Shown here in pieces: positions 45,001 to 58,300 of a stretch of 64,000 nt of DNA. Numbering within the stretch: position 1 is the stretch's first letter; each line of letters begins with the position of its first letter. A program made the position numbers and the translations under genes. The notes under the pieces were generated by a model that saw nothing but the letters and a program-made list of their open reading frames with translations, ran no database searches and had not been told where the DNA came from. Source of the DNA: Punica granatum (lineage: Eukaryota > Streptophyta > Magnoliopsida > Myrtales > Lythraceae); the NCBI RefSeq assembly GCF_007655135.1, contig NC_045128.1:29606811-29670810 (forward strand), read 5' to 3'.

Positions 45001-48000
45001 GTAATTATTCTCTCTCAAGTTTCCATTAATGGGCGGGCAGGAAATGTGATTTTCTCCACTATGGTGGAAAGGATTACTCCCTTCACAGTCACCTCCAACC
45101 ATAGCTTCATCTTCCACAATAAGAGACGCCAATAGTCTCTGGGTCATTGGAATAACTTTCATCCCTCCAGGGTCCAATCTCCCATATATGTTAATTATGT
45201 CATCCTCGACCAAACTTATGGCTCCATCCATTTCTTTCAATGCATGCTGACCTTGACTGTCATCATCTCCTGCTCCGTAAATATGAGTTTGAGACATAGG
45301 GTTTTCTTCAAGTTCAAGGTTGCCCTAAGAAAGAAGGAATTGTTAACACTTCCATAGAATGAAACAAAACGGGCAATGAATATTTGAACTTATCCGGACC
45401 ACTCAATAACTCCAAGTAATTACCTTAAGACTATTGCTGCTGTTAAGTTTCTTGGACAGCTTGTCATGGAACTCCTCCGAGGATTTGATCTAGATCCAAA
45501 TAAAACCGACTTCAAATAATAGAAGCATTGGACCAATAAAATAACAACTTCCAGGAAGGAAAAGTTCTATTTTCAAATGCGAAATCAACAATCAATTCTT
45601 AATTTTGTCAGTACCTGCTGTTCCGAGTAGGAGACGTCCTCTGAGCAGATTGAAGCAAAGACTGGTTCCATTTTCTTCCAGAAATTTCCAATGCAAGCAG
45701 AATCTGAGAATGAAACCAAAATCACAATTGATTAGAAATTTCCATCATGTGGTCATCCGACCAAATTAAGACTGCTGCAAAGGCATACAGCTTGCACTAG
45801 AAGCAAAACTAGCAGCCGCTAATAGTTCTTCGCGATCATCATCTGATTCACCTGAAAGAGAACAAGAAAGGGAGTGACTGCCGAATCCAGCATTTTAGCA
45901 AATAAATAGGTAATTTCCACCTACTCATGAGTAATTCAGTTGCAATCAAATAAGAAAGACAAACAACAAAAATAACATTACTTGCATTACTTCTTCTTTT
46001 TTTTTTTCCCTTTTTTGAAAGCAAAATGAAAGAGAAGAAAAATCCCTCAATAAATTATCCCACATGTTGTGCTGAACAAATTAAATTGACACTAACAAAG
46101 TTATGAACGAACTCTCTTGCTCACTAAAACTATCACTCATGTAAGAAAATAATTTCTAATCCAAACTTCAGTAACATAAAATACGAAAAGATAAACAGAC
46201 GTTTACCACTGAAATCTGGGGTACTGCCAGCTGGTGTCTTCCCAGGACGAGTAATAACCTTTCTTTCAGATAATTTCTTCAGAGGAGGTCGTCCCGATTT
46301 GCTGAAATTAGCATAAAAATAATTCGTAAATCACTAAATTTTAACCCCAAAAAAAAAATAAACTAATGGAATTAGCAAAAAGAAAAACAGTTTTGACTAC
46401 CTTCCATTCTTATCAGACCCGGCTCTCATACTTCTGTGTGGCTTAGAGCCTGCAGCATTCTCCAGCTTTTCCCTCGAAGGGGAGCTACTAGCCCGTGCAA
46501 ATGAGGGCCCCCGACCACTCCTTCCTTCTCTCTGTACAACGTCTCCAATCTCATCCTTGCTCGTCATCCGACTTTTTTTCATTGGTCCTCCAGAAGAACC
46601 AACATTTTGGACTGGAACCACGTCTCTTTCATCCACTTCAATACTGCCAGCTCTCTTCTCCTTCGACCTACCTTCATGGCTTTCCCCTGCCCCAGATTCC
46701 TCGCTCTCAGATAATCTAGCGGGAGAAGAAACATTGTCAAGTTTCACCTTCAACTGTTGGATTCCACTGGCAAAGTTTCTCGACATGGAAGTCATTTTGG
46801 GGCCCAAATCTGAACTGCATCCTTCAGATGAGTTTGGGATCTCATCATTGTTCAAGACAGGAGAAATCACGTTTGCCCTCCGTGTTCTGGATATTTTTTG
46901 CGGCCTTTGCCCAACCCATTGGGTCATGGGTGGGGACGAGGACGAACCAGATGGAAGGGGACGTTTCCGATTATTATTGGGGCCACCCATGAAGTGCACT
47001 TTTGGAACACTCGGAGACTGTTCCCAAGATTCCAACCCTCCAGAGGCACGAGGAAGACTATTGGGTGAGCTAGCAGCCATTATAGGGCCACTCCTTGGGG
47101 CCCTCGAGGCTTTTCCTTTCGTCACTGGAGTGGGATTTTGCATAGCAATGTCCTCCCGCATACTCAATCTGAAAATAAAGATCCTCTCTACTTCAAACAA
47201 AGACAAATTAATCATTACATGAGAAGTCAAACCTCAATAAGATTATACATACTTATTATTTCCTTTAGCTAAGGCTCGGTCCTTCGCAGAAGCAGGTGAA
47301 AAATCCCTTTGAAGAGAGGCCTTCTCCTGTTCATTCTTGGGAAACCCGCGGATATTTGAGCCTGGAGCCAGCGAGGAACTATCCGACTTATTCATTCCAC
47401 CACCACCATTCAAAGACCCAGATCTGTACCAATACACCTTTGATGAGGATGTCAAGTCTCAAGATTTTTAGCACAAACAAAACAACTCAGCTCAACAACA
47501 TACGCATACTAAAAACTTACACGGGACTTATCTCGTCTAGACAGCAAAGCCAAACACTATGGATCTCCAAGAGCTACTAAAAAATCTATATCTATATCTA
47601 TATCTATATCTATATATATATGTATATATCACATAAAGCGGAGCAGGTGGGCCCGGCTAGATAGCATTCTGAATAAATTTTCTCATACTTTTTATTTTTT
47701 TAATAAAAAATATTTTTAAAAATTTTAAAAGATATTTTATGACATTCAACCAAGTAAAAGATATTTTATGACATTATAAAAAACAACTTTTTAATTTTTA
47801 AAAGATATTTTGTGAGTAAAACAGAATATTTGCCTCATCTTCTAATAAGATATTGTTGATTACATAATATTTAATTCAATATATCATGAATTTTGAATTT
47901 TGAAAAAAATGAATATCTCTATCTATATCTATATATATTTATTATAATATAAAGTGGAGCTGTGGTGGGCCAAGCTAGAATTTTTTATAAGATACTGTTA

Positions 48001-50310
48001 TCATATAATATTTTTGAAACTTTTTTAGAAGATTTATTATCTATATAATATTTGATAATCTTGAACTTTTGTTTAACATAAAAATTTAATATCTGATCAC
48101 ATAAATATTAGTAATAAAGTAAGTATATATTAATATATATTTATATAGCATAAAAATATATATTTCTTCTAATAATATATGGTCGCCGGGCTATCTTTAA
48201 TATAGGCTTTCACTAAATTTTTAAATTTTAAAATTGAAGGAATACTTTTTATTAGATACTGACATAAAAGGAAATTTTTTAAATTTTATTGAGAAGATTT
48301 TATCTACATAATATTTGGTAATATTTAATTTTTTATTTAAAATAAAATTAACATCTAATCAAATCAATATTGACAATGAAATAAATATATATTTATACAT
48401 ATGGTATAACTATATATGTTTACTTATTTTATCGATGACATTTTACTAACATCAGTTATCTAATATAATATTTTTTTATTGATTATTTGTAATAGTTTGA
48501 AATAAGCATATGATATAAATAAAATTGATAAAGAAAAGATATTACGATCTACCCCGGGCAACGCACAGGCTTCATGGCTAGTTTAGTAATAAAACTAAGG
48601 TCCATCACAATCAGTTTCCAGAAGAACAATCCACTTCCGAAAAGAAAGTCGTAATAACTTCAGTTCCCAGATTTCATGCTGTCAGTAGACATTCCTCTTA
48701 GGGAGGCAGTAGACATGATGTATCTACTGTATAGACCCTGATCATTACCTTAAAGTTTGGGCATCAGAAAACTGAAGACTTGTATCATTTTTCACCTTCT
48801 GAGTAGCTCTCTTTACTTCTCCATCACCTTCCACTGGTCTAGAGAAAACAGTTCCTATAGACCGTTTCCTCTTCATCTTCTTGTCCCAACTTTCTCCTCC
48901 AGCAGGTAGCCTTCCAATCTTTTCTTCCAGGGGATCAGAACCTTCACCACCATCCCTACCCACGTCCCGATCCTTTCCCATGACAAAGGATTGTCTCGTT
49001 GGTGTATTTCCTTGGCACTCACCCTGATAAAGCAATTTCAGAGTCACTAAACAGGATATGCTATACAATCCCTTTTTTTGCGCCTGAAAGGAAGCTATAG
49101 TATAACAACACCAACCAAGAACAAAATGCAAAGATATCATGTGAGACAACCAAGGTAATATCTAATGAAATTGCAAATGCATTTCGCAATCATTGGTTTG
49201 AAAAACTAGTATCAGAATAATTATATGAAGATAGAGAAGAAACATTCTCATGGAATCATGATGTATGATGTGTTATTCTATTTTGCAACTGACCCGAAGT
49301 TCGGCGACTGAAGTACGGAATCTCTTATTTAAAGGAGCATTCTTTGCCCTGTCTTCAAGTCTATGGGTTGAAAGGTCAGAAGAATTACGATGCAACTGAG
49401 AACCCGTCTTCAAATTTGACCCGCCTGGTCTTTCATTCATCAATGACTCACTCCTTTGCTGCTTTTTGGGGTTTAGAACTTCATGGTACTTGTTCAACTT
49501 TTGCAAGGAATCATCCAACCTTTTTACTCTAGTCCTGAGCAAGCACAAGACAGTAATACCAAATTCAATGCAAGTCGCTTAGTCATGCTTCTAAAACTAG
49601 GAATGTCTCAGCTTCTGCTTTCAATGGATCCATCCAATTAAGTATCTTCTTTTATGTGAACACTTTGAAGAAGATCAGAGGTTGAATTTCACTGCGTCGT
49701 GAAAGTGGGAGTAGGCATTACAACAGAGAATTAATTTGTCCGACTTGATGACATGATTCTTTTTCTTCCCCCTTAGTGGAAGGGTTAATCTAGTTTAGAC
49801 AAACTGCAAAGACAATTTATCCCAAGGCTGAATCATCAAACATAAACATAAAAAGAACAGCTTTGATGATAACTTATGACACTACCTGGCCTTCATGGAA
49901 GCATCAAGTAAACTTGACTTGAACCGCTTCAGTTCCTCCATGGCCACTTGATGGGGAACCTTTGCGTGATTAGCTCCAAAAGAACCATCTTCAGCACTAC
50001 TTCCTAATGGAACTCCGAGGACCTTCCTCAATTCTCCCGATTTAGGGTATTTCGGGTCCACTATTGGAAAGGGTTCCAGAACCAAACACTGAGATATTGG
50101 AGGCAAATCCCCGAGCAATGGGGAACTTCCCCGAGAAAGATTAGAGGCAGAAGAACTAAACATCCTGCCCTCACTACCCTCTCTAAAGCTTCCTGACCTA
50201 TCGAGACTAGCCCCCGAGTGGTTTCCCCTCTGTACATTTGGGTGGGTCCCACTGAAAGATAACTCATCTGTGCTCGCAGGAGATGATTCAAACCTAACAT
50301 TTCCCGCCAT
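42035..50310 (-). CDS. Large plant-specific nuclear protein, SAGA-associated SCS type
   Basis: Fifteen coding exons keep frame across all junctions: 50310-49886, 49534-49294, 49023-48749, 47423-47253, 47168-46401, 46301-46207, 45851-45789, 45703-45615, 45489-45424, 45324-44725, 43883-43809, 43640-43573, 43393-43336, 43202-42959, 42633-42035. Total 1278 residues (one more if the preceding ATG at 50313 is used). Landmarks: MAGNVRFESS start, PKSGELRKVLGV, basic NKRFRTSVAELR, a long Ser/Arg/Lys-rich disordered middle, SACIGNFWKKMEPVFASICS, KVLLELHSIGLYPENV, YKKQLATRATYASKYG, and an acidic C-terminus (PGWFNFDGDGL, EIPMDDLSDVF). It matches the family of Arabidopsis At2g19390/At4g29790; from memory these were reported as plant-specific SAGA histone-acetyltransferase subunits, which I hold with moderate confidence. 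Intron 3 contains Helitron-like DNA. Confidence 0.85.
44205..44608. mobile_element. TIR MITE in intron 10 of the large nuclear-protein gene
   Basis: GGGCCTGTTTACTTTTAGAG at the left is mirrored by CTCCAGAAGTAAACATGCCC at the right. The inside is AT-rich and partly self-complementary (GGAAATTTTGAATTT, AGAAAATTTTC). No clear target duplication, no coding. Confidence 0.6.
47585..48581 (+). mobile_element. Helitron-like element in intron 3, with a second 5' end
   Basis: Starts TCTATATCTATATC after A, contains AAAGCGGAGCAGGTGGGCCC, and ends CCCCGGGCAACGCACAGGCT TCATGGCTAG before T: a GC hairpin followed by CTAG, inserted between A and T as Helitrons do. A second 5'-type sequence, TCTATCTATATC leading to AAAGTGGAGCTGTGGTGGGC, lies at about 47915, so this may be two elements sharing one surviving 3' end. 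No helicase-type frame. Confidence 0.55.
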
Positions 50311-51091
50311 CACTCATACTAAGTTGCTCCGCATCATGTCTTGAATATGAGCATTCCCGTCAACAGTAACTCCGCAAAGAAGGTTCATCAGTTAGTATGG
50401 TCATCAACACTCCACAATCTAGGAAGCCACGAAAACAAAATTAGTCCCTGAAAAACAAAGCAGAGCTACATTTGTGACAAGTAAATATAAACCATTCAGA
50501 TTCTTCAAACACTGAAGCAAGACAAACCACAAGTCATAAGTAAGCAGTCAGCCCCTTCAGTATATCCGAATGTGAAAGAAGTGTGAGCACTAAAAAAGAA
50601 CAGACCAATGATTCCAAGAGAGAAAAGAAACAAAACTCCTCCAACGTTTCTACTTTTTTAGCCCAAGTACCTAACTTCACATCAATCACACTTCGGTACA
50701 AGTCTCAATTCTCTCTGCCAAAAACAGAGAAAAATCTATGCTTGAACCTTTTGTCACATTCTTCTGATTCCCCACAGACTTCAGGCAACAAAAGAAACAG
50801 AAAATCACCCCGAAGTCACTTAAAGAAGTAGCAAAAATCACACTTTGATTGAGCAATTCACTAGTTCAAGCCCCCCAATTCAGACAACGATCGATTGACT
50901 CGGCCAACTAAAAGAAGTTCAAAGAAACCCAAGTGCCCAAATCCGAAATCAGATTAAAAAAGAACACGAGCAGGAGCTCGAGTAAAGCCGGCAGCTTCAC
51001 GGACCAACTAAATTCCAATCAAACCGAACCCAATTCAGCGGTTGAGAGGCGGAATTGAGCAGCACGGAGTTAGGGGCGATTGGAGCATACC

Positions 51092-51274
51092 TGCATTGAT
51101 CAATGATGAGGGAGATCGATTGAGCTGAAGGTGAGGGTTTCCCTTTTGGTTAGTTTGCCGGTGCAGAGAAGGAAAATTCAACCAGAGCAAGTAAGCGAAG
51201 AAGAAGAGCAATTCGGGCTGGGGGCTGATTGGGCTCTGGGTTGCCGTCGTGGAGATTCGAGCGACCGAGCGACC

Positions 51275-51300
<26 letters not shown>
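51092..51300 (-). promoter_or_regulatory. 5' leader exon of the large nuclear-protein gene
   Basis: On the minus strand this GC-rich stretch ends ATCAATGCAG with donor GTATGC at 51090, giving a 5' UTR intron of about 780 bp before the ATG at 50310. A GA repeat (51276-51306) marks the upstream edge and probably lies at or near the promoter. An open frame here (MGPSLSLSLS...) is low-complexity and not thought to be coding. Confidence 0.5.
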
Positions 51301-51308
<8 letters not shown>

Positions 51309-51316
51309 CCCACTAA

Positions 51317-52653
51317 ACTTCAGGGGCGTTGAGCAGTAGAGAGAGAGAGAGAGGAGAGAGATGAAATCAGGGCCGTTAATCAGGTCTTGTTTCCTAATAT
51401 GGATGGGGGTGAGTACCAGACGAGGTCCCTTCGATCTAGGGCCGGGGGGAAGAATTAGAGTTGATCTTTGATCAAAGCTTCGATGCGCCCCTTCTTCTTC
51501 CTTTATAACTTCCCCATTGGTTTGACTATGCCTTCACGGGTCAACCCGCAATCATATATATTGGATGGGGACATGGATGTCATTTTCCACCCCTCTCCTG
51601 TGTCGATCAATCGATCGATCGAGAGGACTCACTTCGACTTTCTCGAAATCAATGACACCCGCCATCTACTAGGTGTCGCGGAGGGATGTCTAATCGGTTA
51701 GTTTTTACTCTTTCACTTAGGAGTTGGCTGAGCGTTTAGAATTCAAATAGGCAAGTGATTGTTTCTGGAGAAGCAGAACGCAAACCTCTGACGAAGCTTG
51801 AGACATTAACGATGCTCGAAAATTGAGGTGTTGTGACCTTAATACTCGAAGTGGGTCAGTCGATTGCGAGTTATAGTTTAGGGTCCGAGATAGATCGCGA
51901 TATAGATTTGCAACATTATTGACTTGCCATATTAAGGGATTTGAACAGTGGATCAACCAAATGGATGATCGTGATTGCTGGCCTAGTACCATATCAAACT
52001 CATGATCTTACATTCATGTACAACTCTATCAAGGATCTCCACATCCAAGTAATGGTGGTGTAGCACTTATAAGTCTAATTTACTTTATTCGAGTTCGTCC
52101 GTTAAGCGGATGATCTTCTAGCATGTCTTGAGCCAAAGCATTCGAGAGATTCAAGATCATTCCAATTCCCAAGCTCAAACTGAGAGAGAATTTAAATTGA
52201 ATTTTTATGGAGAATTGATCGCATTATTTTGCTAAAAGTCTGAAATGTTGAACTCTTTATTAATAAGAAAATTTCACTTATCTTCATATTTACATGCCAT
52301 AATTGCAGGAACTCTTACGCTGGTTGTCGTATTTATTATGTAACTTCATACTTGATTTTTTAGAAAATCCAGAATGCGAATGAGTATTACGATATTGATG
52401 AACGAAAATATGTGTTCAGTTGAGGTCAATGGATTGGACAAGTCGTCAAAGTACAAATACTCAATATTGCCCAAGCACGTTGCTGAGTCTCAATCCCGCG
52501 TGACGACCCGAACCACTAGTTATTTACATCTCCTGCAACAATGTTTGGGATGCATTTGTGAATTCAAAATATTTTAGGATGAGTAAGTTAAACTGAAATA
52601 GGACTTCCTCCAAGTGAGTGACAACCCAACCTTTCCAAGCTTATACTAACTAA
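51317..52653. other. Intergenic, nothing recognised
   Basis: Upstream of the large nuclear-protein gene. A GATC-rich palindromic spot (TCGATCAATCGATCGATCGA) lies near 51603-51622. No gene seen. Confidence 0.45.
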
Positions 52654-53135
52654 GCTTTGTTTGGTAAATTTTTTTGCTTCACTTCACTTTAACTCTACTT
52701 ATCTTCAATTCAACAATATCATTATTACTTTTTCTCATTTTTTTTCAATTTTTTTATCTTATCTACCATTCAATTCAATTTTTAAGGTTTTGTTTGGTAA
52801 TAGAGTAATTCTTTTTACTCTACTCCACTTAACTTTACTTATCTTCAATTCAATAATATAATTATTACTTTTATATTTTTTTCAAATTTTTTTATGTTAA
52901 CTACCATTCAATTCAATTTTTAATACTAAATTCCTTTCAACTATTCATTATTTTTTTTACAATTCAACAGCACAATCATTACTTTCTCTCAACTATTCAT
53001 TACTTTTTCCCTTTTTTTTTCATAATTCAATAACATTATCATTACAATCCTAATTATATATATATATATATTTATTTATTTATATATAGTTAGAATGAAG
53101 TGGGGTTAAACCCCACTCCATTTGTGAACATAGCC
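52654..53135. mobile_element. Tourist-like MITE, TAA target duplication
   Basis: Starts GCTTTGTTTGGTAAAT and ends ATTTGTGAACATAGCC, with TAA on both sides (52651-52653, 53136-53138). A second head, GTTTTGTTTGGTAATAGAG, lies inside at about 52788, followed by a repeat of the same ACTTATCTTCAATTCAA stretch. The element is therefore internally duplicated or two copies are nested. Related to the MITE at 10379. Confidence 0.65.
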
Positions 53136-53138
53136 TAA

Positions 53139-54588
53139 CTAGCTGAAACTTGAGACGGCCCAGTTGGTTGATCCCATCCAATCTATTCAGTATGTGTGTT
53201 GATATTGTCCTGATAAAAAAAGAAAAATTAATAAATTAGTAAAAATCCTCATAACTAACCAAAAACTAGAGGGGGAAAAGAAGCAAAGTAGAAATTGTAA
53301 ATTCCAAATTAATTCTAGCTAGAATTTCTATTACAGATCGAGGGCATTGTTCAATAAAAGTTGTTGTTCAATTAACTTCAAAGTGTAAAATTTCGACAAA
53401 AATTAACCCCTAGCAATTGATTGATGCAAATAGTGAAAAAATATTATCTATATATTGTGAGGAGTGTACGAGGATGTACGCTCCTATCCTTGCTAACATG
53501 TCCTTTTTTATCGATGGATAAGATGGATAGCCCACCCATAACATGATTGGTTCATTCTTATGTGCGCTCACGAATGTACTTGTTGAGTCCTAAACTCATG
53601 CTTGCTCTCATGTTCTTGGTGGAGACACAGCCATAAAACATTGTTTGAATCATAAATTTTGATTGATCTCGATCAAAAATAAAATTTTGAATTGATACAA
53701 AAATTCTTCAAAATATTCGAATTGAGCAGTTTCCCCTTTATTATTCTTAGAATTACATGTGATATCATTGCGAGCAACCAATATGATTATTCATTAAAAT
53801 TTTAAAAGAATTTTGGTTTTAGAATTTTAATGAATAATCATATGTTAGTTGTTCGCAATGGTTTTAAGAAGTTAAATTTCAAAAAAAAAATACTGGTTTT
53901 TGTTTTTGCCAGTTTTGTTAAGCAAAAAATGAGTAGGAGGCTCAAATAATGAAATAAAGGGAGTGAAGATATATTTTCTAAAAGTTCAAGATGCGAACTA
54001 AACCATGCAAAATTATCTGATCTTATAAAGAATCGTCTATTGATGTGTCAAAAATAACCTCGTTCATTATTCATGACATAGAATGATAAAATTTATTCTT
54101 GTATCTAGACGGGTTGTGCTCTATGTTTCATTTTTTTGGTGCTCTATGTTTCACTAAATGTTCAATTCAATCCTTTTCTTTTTACAATTTCGTTTTTTAC
54201 GTATTGATAATTGTTTTATTTCGTCATTTCCTCTATCAAACTGTTAATATCGTTGAAGTGACAAATAATTTCGTGACACATGTATCTATGCATAAGTGCC
54301 AGTTTTAGAATACATATTTTTTCTTTCAAACTAATAAAAATAAAAATAAAAATAAAAATGATTGTTGAAAATAATATAGATAAACTATTGTGAGGGGAAA
54401 AATGATTGAGGTGGCTGGTTGTCAACCACCGCTGCCACCGACGGGATTGCCGGTAACTTGACCACCGGTGACCTCAGAAGAAGCTAGCGAGCCACCACAG
54501 CCACTAACTGTCGACAACTTTACCTAAGGTGGTGGCGGCGGTGGTTTTAAGGGTGAGCTACCACTGCCTCTTTTCTCTTTCCTCCCTT

Positions 54589-54630
<42 letters not shown>

Positions 54631-55195
54631 GAGCGAGACAGAAATAGATTTTGGTGGTGGCTCACCTCCAAGTCACTTTCGCCTACTAGGTCATTATCGG
54701 CCAGAAAGGTTGTCCTCTGCTCCCTCAGTGGCTTGCCTTTTTTTCCTTTAATTTTCAATATTATATTTTTATACATAGGTCAATATGTTAATGATCGACA
54801 CTTTAAAAAAATATAAACCAGTCTGATTGAAAAAAGAATCTGATAAAAAGGATAATCATAATATAAATGACAAGACTAAAGATAATACTTTTTACCTATC
54901 TAGATGAATAAACGGCGAGCATGGCCCATCAGTGGCACACTGGCATCAACCATGATTATCTATTACTGCAACTTCGGCGTGAATTGCGACCCCAACGGTC
55001 GATAATCGATATATGATCTCCGAAACGATTAAGGTCATGATCAATCATTAATCAGACGGTCATGGCTTTAAGGCCACTCGGAAAATTCCCCGTGCTGCGG
55101 TATTTCCGAAAGGAGACTTCGCCGCTCGAAAGAGTCAAGCAGAGTAGGAAACTGGTCAGCGTCATCACACGTCACTGTCAGCCTATCACCACCTT
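53139..55195. other. Intergenic DNA with a long hairpin and CT repeat
   Basis: The hairpin has arms at 53766-53801 and 53823-53860 (CATTGCGAGCAACCAATATG against its near-complement). A (CT)n run lies at 54592-54627, and a GGTGG/CCACC-rich stretch at about 54410-54550. No gene seen; short frames here are driven by the repeats. Confidence 0.45.
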
Positions 55196-55198
55196 CCT

Positions 55199-55208
55199 CT
55201 ATAAAAGA
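55199..55208 (+). promoter_or_regulatory. TATA box of the ACT-domain gene
   Basis: CTCTATAAAAGA at 55198-55209 is a good TATA element, followed by a CT patch (55211-55231) and an ATG at 55314. It shows that the in-frame ATG at 55062 lies upstream of the transcription start and is not used. Confidence 0.7.
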
Positions 55209-55313
55209 ATCACTCTCTCTCTCTCTCTCTTTCGCACACTGCCACTTCTCCTACATCACATCACCGCCAGCCACAGAGAGAGAGGAGACGACGAGCTCTG
55301 CGATTTGGTTGCA

Positions 55314-58300
55314 ATGGCTTCGATGAGCGCCATCCTCTCCTCTTCGCGCGCTCTCCACCGATCTCCGGCGGCCTTCGGTTCGGCTTCCAGGCTCTCGCCG
55401 TTTCTGGAACCGTCCAGGACGCTCCCGCTCCAATTCAAGTTCCCGGAGCTGGGAATCACCTCCCCGAGGAAGAGGTAAGGACAGTGCTTCTGCCGCTTGT
55501 GTTTTCTGTTTGCTTGCTGCTATGATCGTTAGCTAAAATAGTTGACGAGATCAATCTGCACTCGAAATTGAGTGGATGTTCCGGTGGTGAATTGCATACG
55601 AAATGAACTGTGCTGTTCGGTTGCGATGATGATGGTTATGAAATGCACATAACCTGAAGTAATCTCTCGATCGCCTCGCTGGAATTTGGCCTGCAAGTTC
55701 AGATCATCATTTTTTGTAGGAAAGGAGCGAGACGATTCCTCATGTGGAGTTTGCTGGCGAAGCTTGATCTTATCGAGATAGATAACCTAATTTCCTAACT
55801 TTTGGAATTAGGAGTCTAGGAGATGGTAACTGTGAGTAGAGAGCAGTCGGTCAGGTCATTTCAGTCGGAATTGAGTAAGAACAGAAGCACTTTTTTATGC
55901 TAATTTGGTTGCTGAGGTTATTGGATTCAGTTAAATTATCGGTTGTAGGAGTTATACTAAGAAATCATGAAGGAGGAGGAAGCGCCTTGAGTTGCCTATG
56001 TTCTCTTTAGGTACCTGAAACGATCAATTTTATTGAGTAGGAGTCTATTCCAAAGTCAACGCAGTGATCATTTCTTTGGATGTAATGTTAGAGAGATAAC
56101 ATCTTTTTTTTTTTTGGCTGAAATAGACGGAAAACATCATTGGTGAAAGAGGAGCGTTCCAATTGCTTTGATTTTACTTGATGTTGGAAAAAAGAAGCAG
56201 TAGGTTTTTCTTGTTTCCTTTTAATTTTATTATCATAATCATATTCATCTGTCTAAGTCCAGTCCTAGAAGAAGGAAGCAACAATAAGAAAATCAGACAT
56301 GTAAAATGATTATTTATACTTCATACTACAGGAAATACAAGCATCCGTGATCTTAACATAAAGATGAAGCTGTTATATAGGAGTTGAGATTGTTATGAAA
56401 ATAGGATTTGATTGATGTGATAATTCCTTTGTCTGTCCTATAAGTTTTATTACAATACTTGTTGCAAATTTTTTGTGAGTTTAATTGTCCACTGATAAAT
56501 TTTTTATGGATCATTGCTGCTTAACACTGCTAGGATTGTTGTGTAGGGCTGTCATTTGTGAATCAACCAATGACGTAAATGCTTTGCATTCAGCTTCACT
56601 GGTAAGTGGCATCTTTTGACACCTTTTTCCCTTGCATTGGAAGAGAAAAGATGATGAGTTTCTCAGTTGCTTGGATGTATGAAAATTGAGTTATTTGTCC
56701 TTGTTGACTTGCATATTTGCCTGCAAATTCTTCATGTTAATTGGTATCTAGAATTCAGGTTAAAATTTCTGTGTCTTGGCTAGTATGATATCTCTTTGCT
56801 TCTTGTCTGCGAAATGTGATGCTAACGGAAGGTTTTATTTATTTGTAGCAGTCTGACTACGATGCTGACTCTGTACCTATGCCAGTGGTGCATATAGATC
56901 AGGATTCAGATCCAAATGCAACCATTGTGCAACTCAGCTTTGGGGATCGCCTTGGAGCTCTAATTGACACTGTAATATATGTCTGCTAATAGAAAATATG
57001 TTCCATTTCTCTTCTAGAGATAATATCTTTCATGCTCCAGAGTGCTTTGTTATTCTCTAGTGTAGACATTGAACTGAACTAAGATGTGCAAGTATTAGCT
57101 GAACATGCATGAATCTAGAGTTAGCATAGGTAAAAATATGGCATGTTTTATGATTTTGAGCTGGACCTTTTTTATTTTTTTGAGCTGAGCTTATTTCCTT
57201 TCCTGTTATTTGGATGTTTCTAGAAGATTGAACTCTGTTAATTATAGATTGTATATGTGGCAGATGAAAGCATTGAAGCAGTTGGGATTGGATGTCTTGA
57301 AGGGAACTGTGACCACTGAGGGACCGGTTAAACAAACAAAATTTTTCATTACAAGATTGTGAGTAATATCTTCTGATATACCTTATAAATTCTGTAGGTT
57401 TTCCTTAGAGCAGAATATAATGGATCTTTTTGTCCATGCACTTGCATTTTGGAGTCCTGCATTGTCTTTTTAGTTACAGGAGAATATTTCTCTTCCTAAA
57501 TTATTTCTTGTTATTGGAAATTTTTGGCCTGCTATAGACTTGCTTATTTTGGTCATAAAGTTTGTTATGTTATAGAGATAATAGTGATTGATCCGTAAGA
57601 ATATCTAGTCTAAACTCTATAATTAAATTTATTCTCGTGTGCCATTCCCTTTATGTTAGATTGAGTCGGTTTCCTTGTTATGGAATGCAGAATTATCATT
57701 CTTATATCAAAGGGGCATATATGTACTGAAAGGGGGAGAAGAAGTTACTGATTCCACAGAATGATAGTAGTGATGAATACCTTTTGAGTATTTTTTTTTT
57801 TTGGCTGAATGTTTGATCATGTTATTTTAATTATAGAATAAGTCATATAATTTCCTTTAGAATTACAGTAAAACCTTTTGAGGGTGCATCTTGGCTGAAC
57901 GATTCATAATTTTCATGTATAGTAAGTCAAATATTTTCCTTAAGTTTTTCGAAAAGGTGTTAATTGCCTGAAACTAGTTCACATATTTTCTGATTTTGAA
58001 AGTAAACATGAAAGGTTGCAAAGGAAGCATGCAATGTCTTATTTTGCTAAGAGTGGTAAGTTTTGCTTTTAGTGACCTTTAATTTTATGCTCATTTTTGG
58101 ATATAGAGACACCGGGCGCAAAGTTGAGGAGTTTGATATGTTAGAGAGGATCCGTCTGACAATAATAAACAATCTTTTGAAGTATCATCCAGTAAGTATG
58201 GGTATTATGTTCCAGAGTAGTCGAGTAACTAGGTTTTACTTCCAACTGTTGCCAAATGTACAAGTTATAGCTGATTGTCTTTTCCTATACTTTTGTCCTT

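Noticed and set aside
46495..47222. Long plus-strand frames of 74 and 221 residues
   Set aside because: Antisense to the largest exon of the nuclear-protein gene, whose splice junctions and protein content support the minus strand.
55062..55313. Upstream in-frame ATG giving an 84-residue N-terminal extension
   Set aside because: It lies upstream of a good TATA box at 55199, and the next ATG gives a proper transit peptide.
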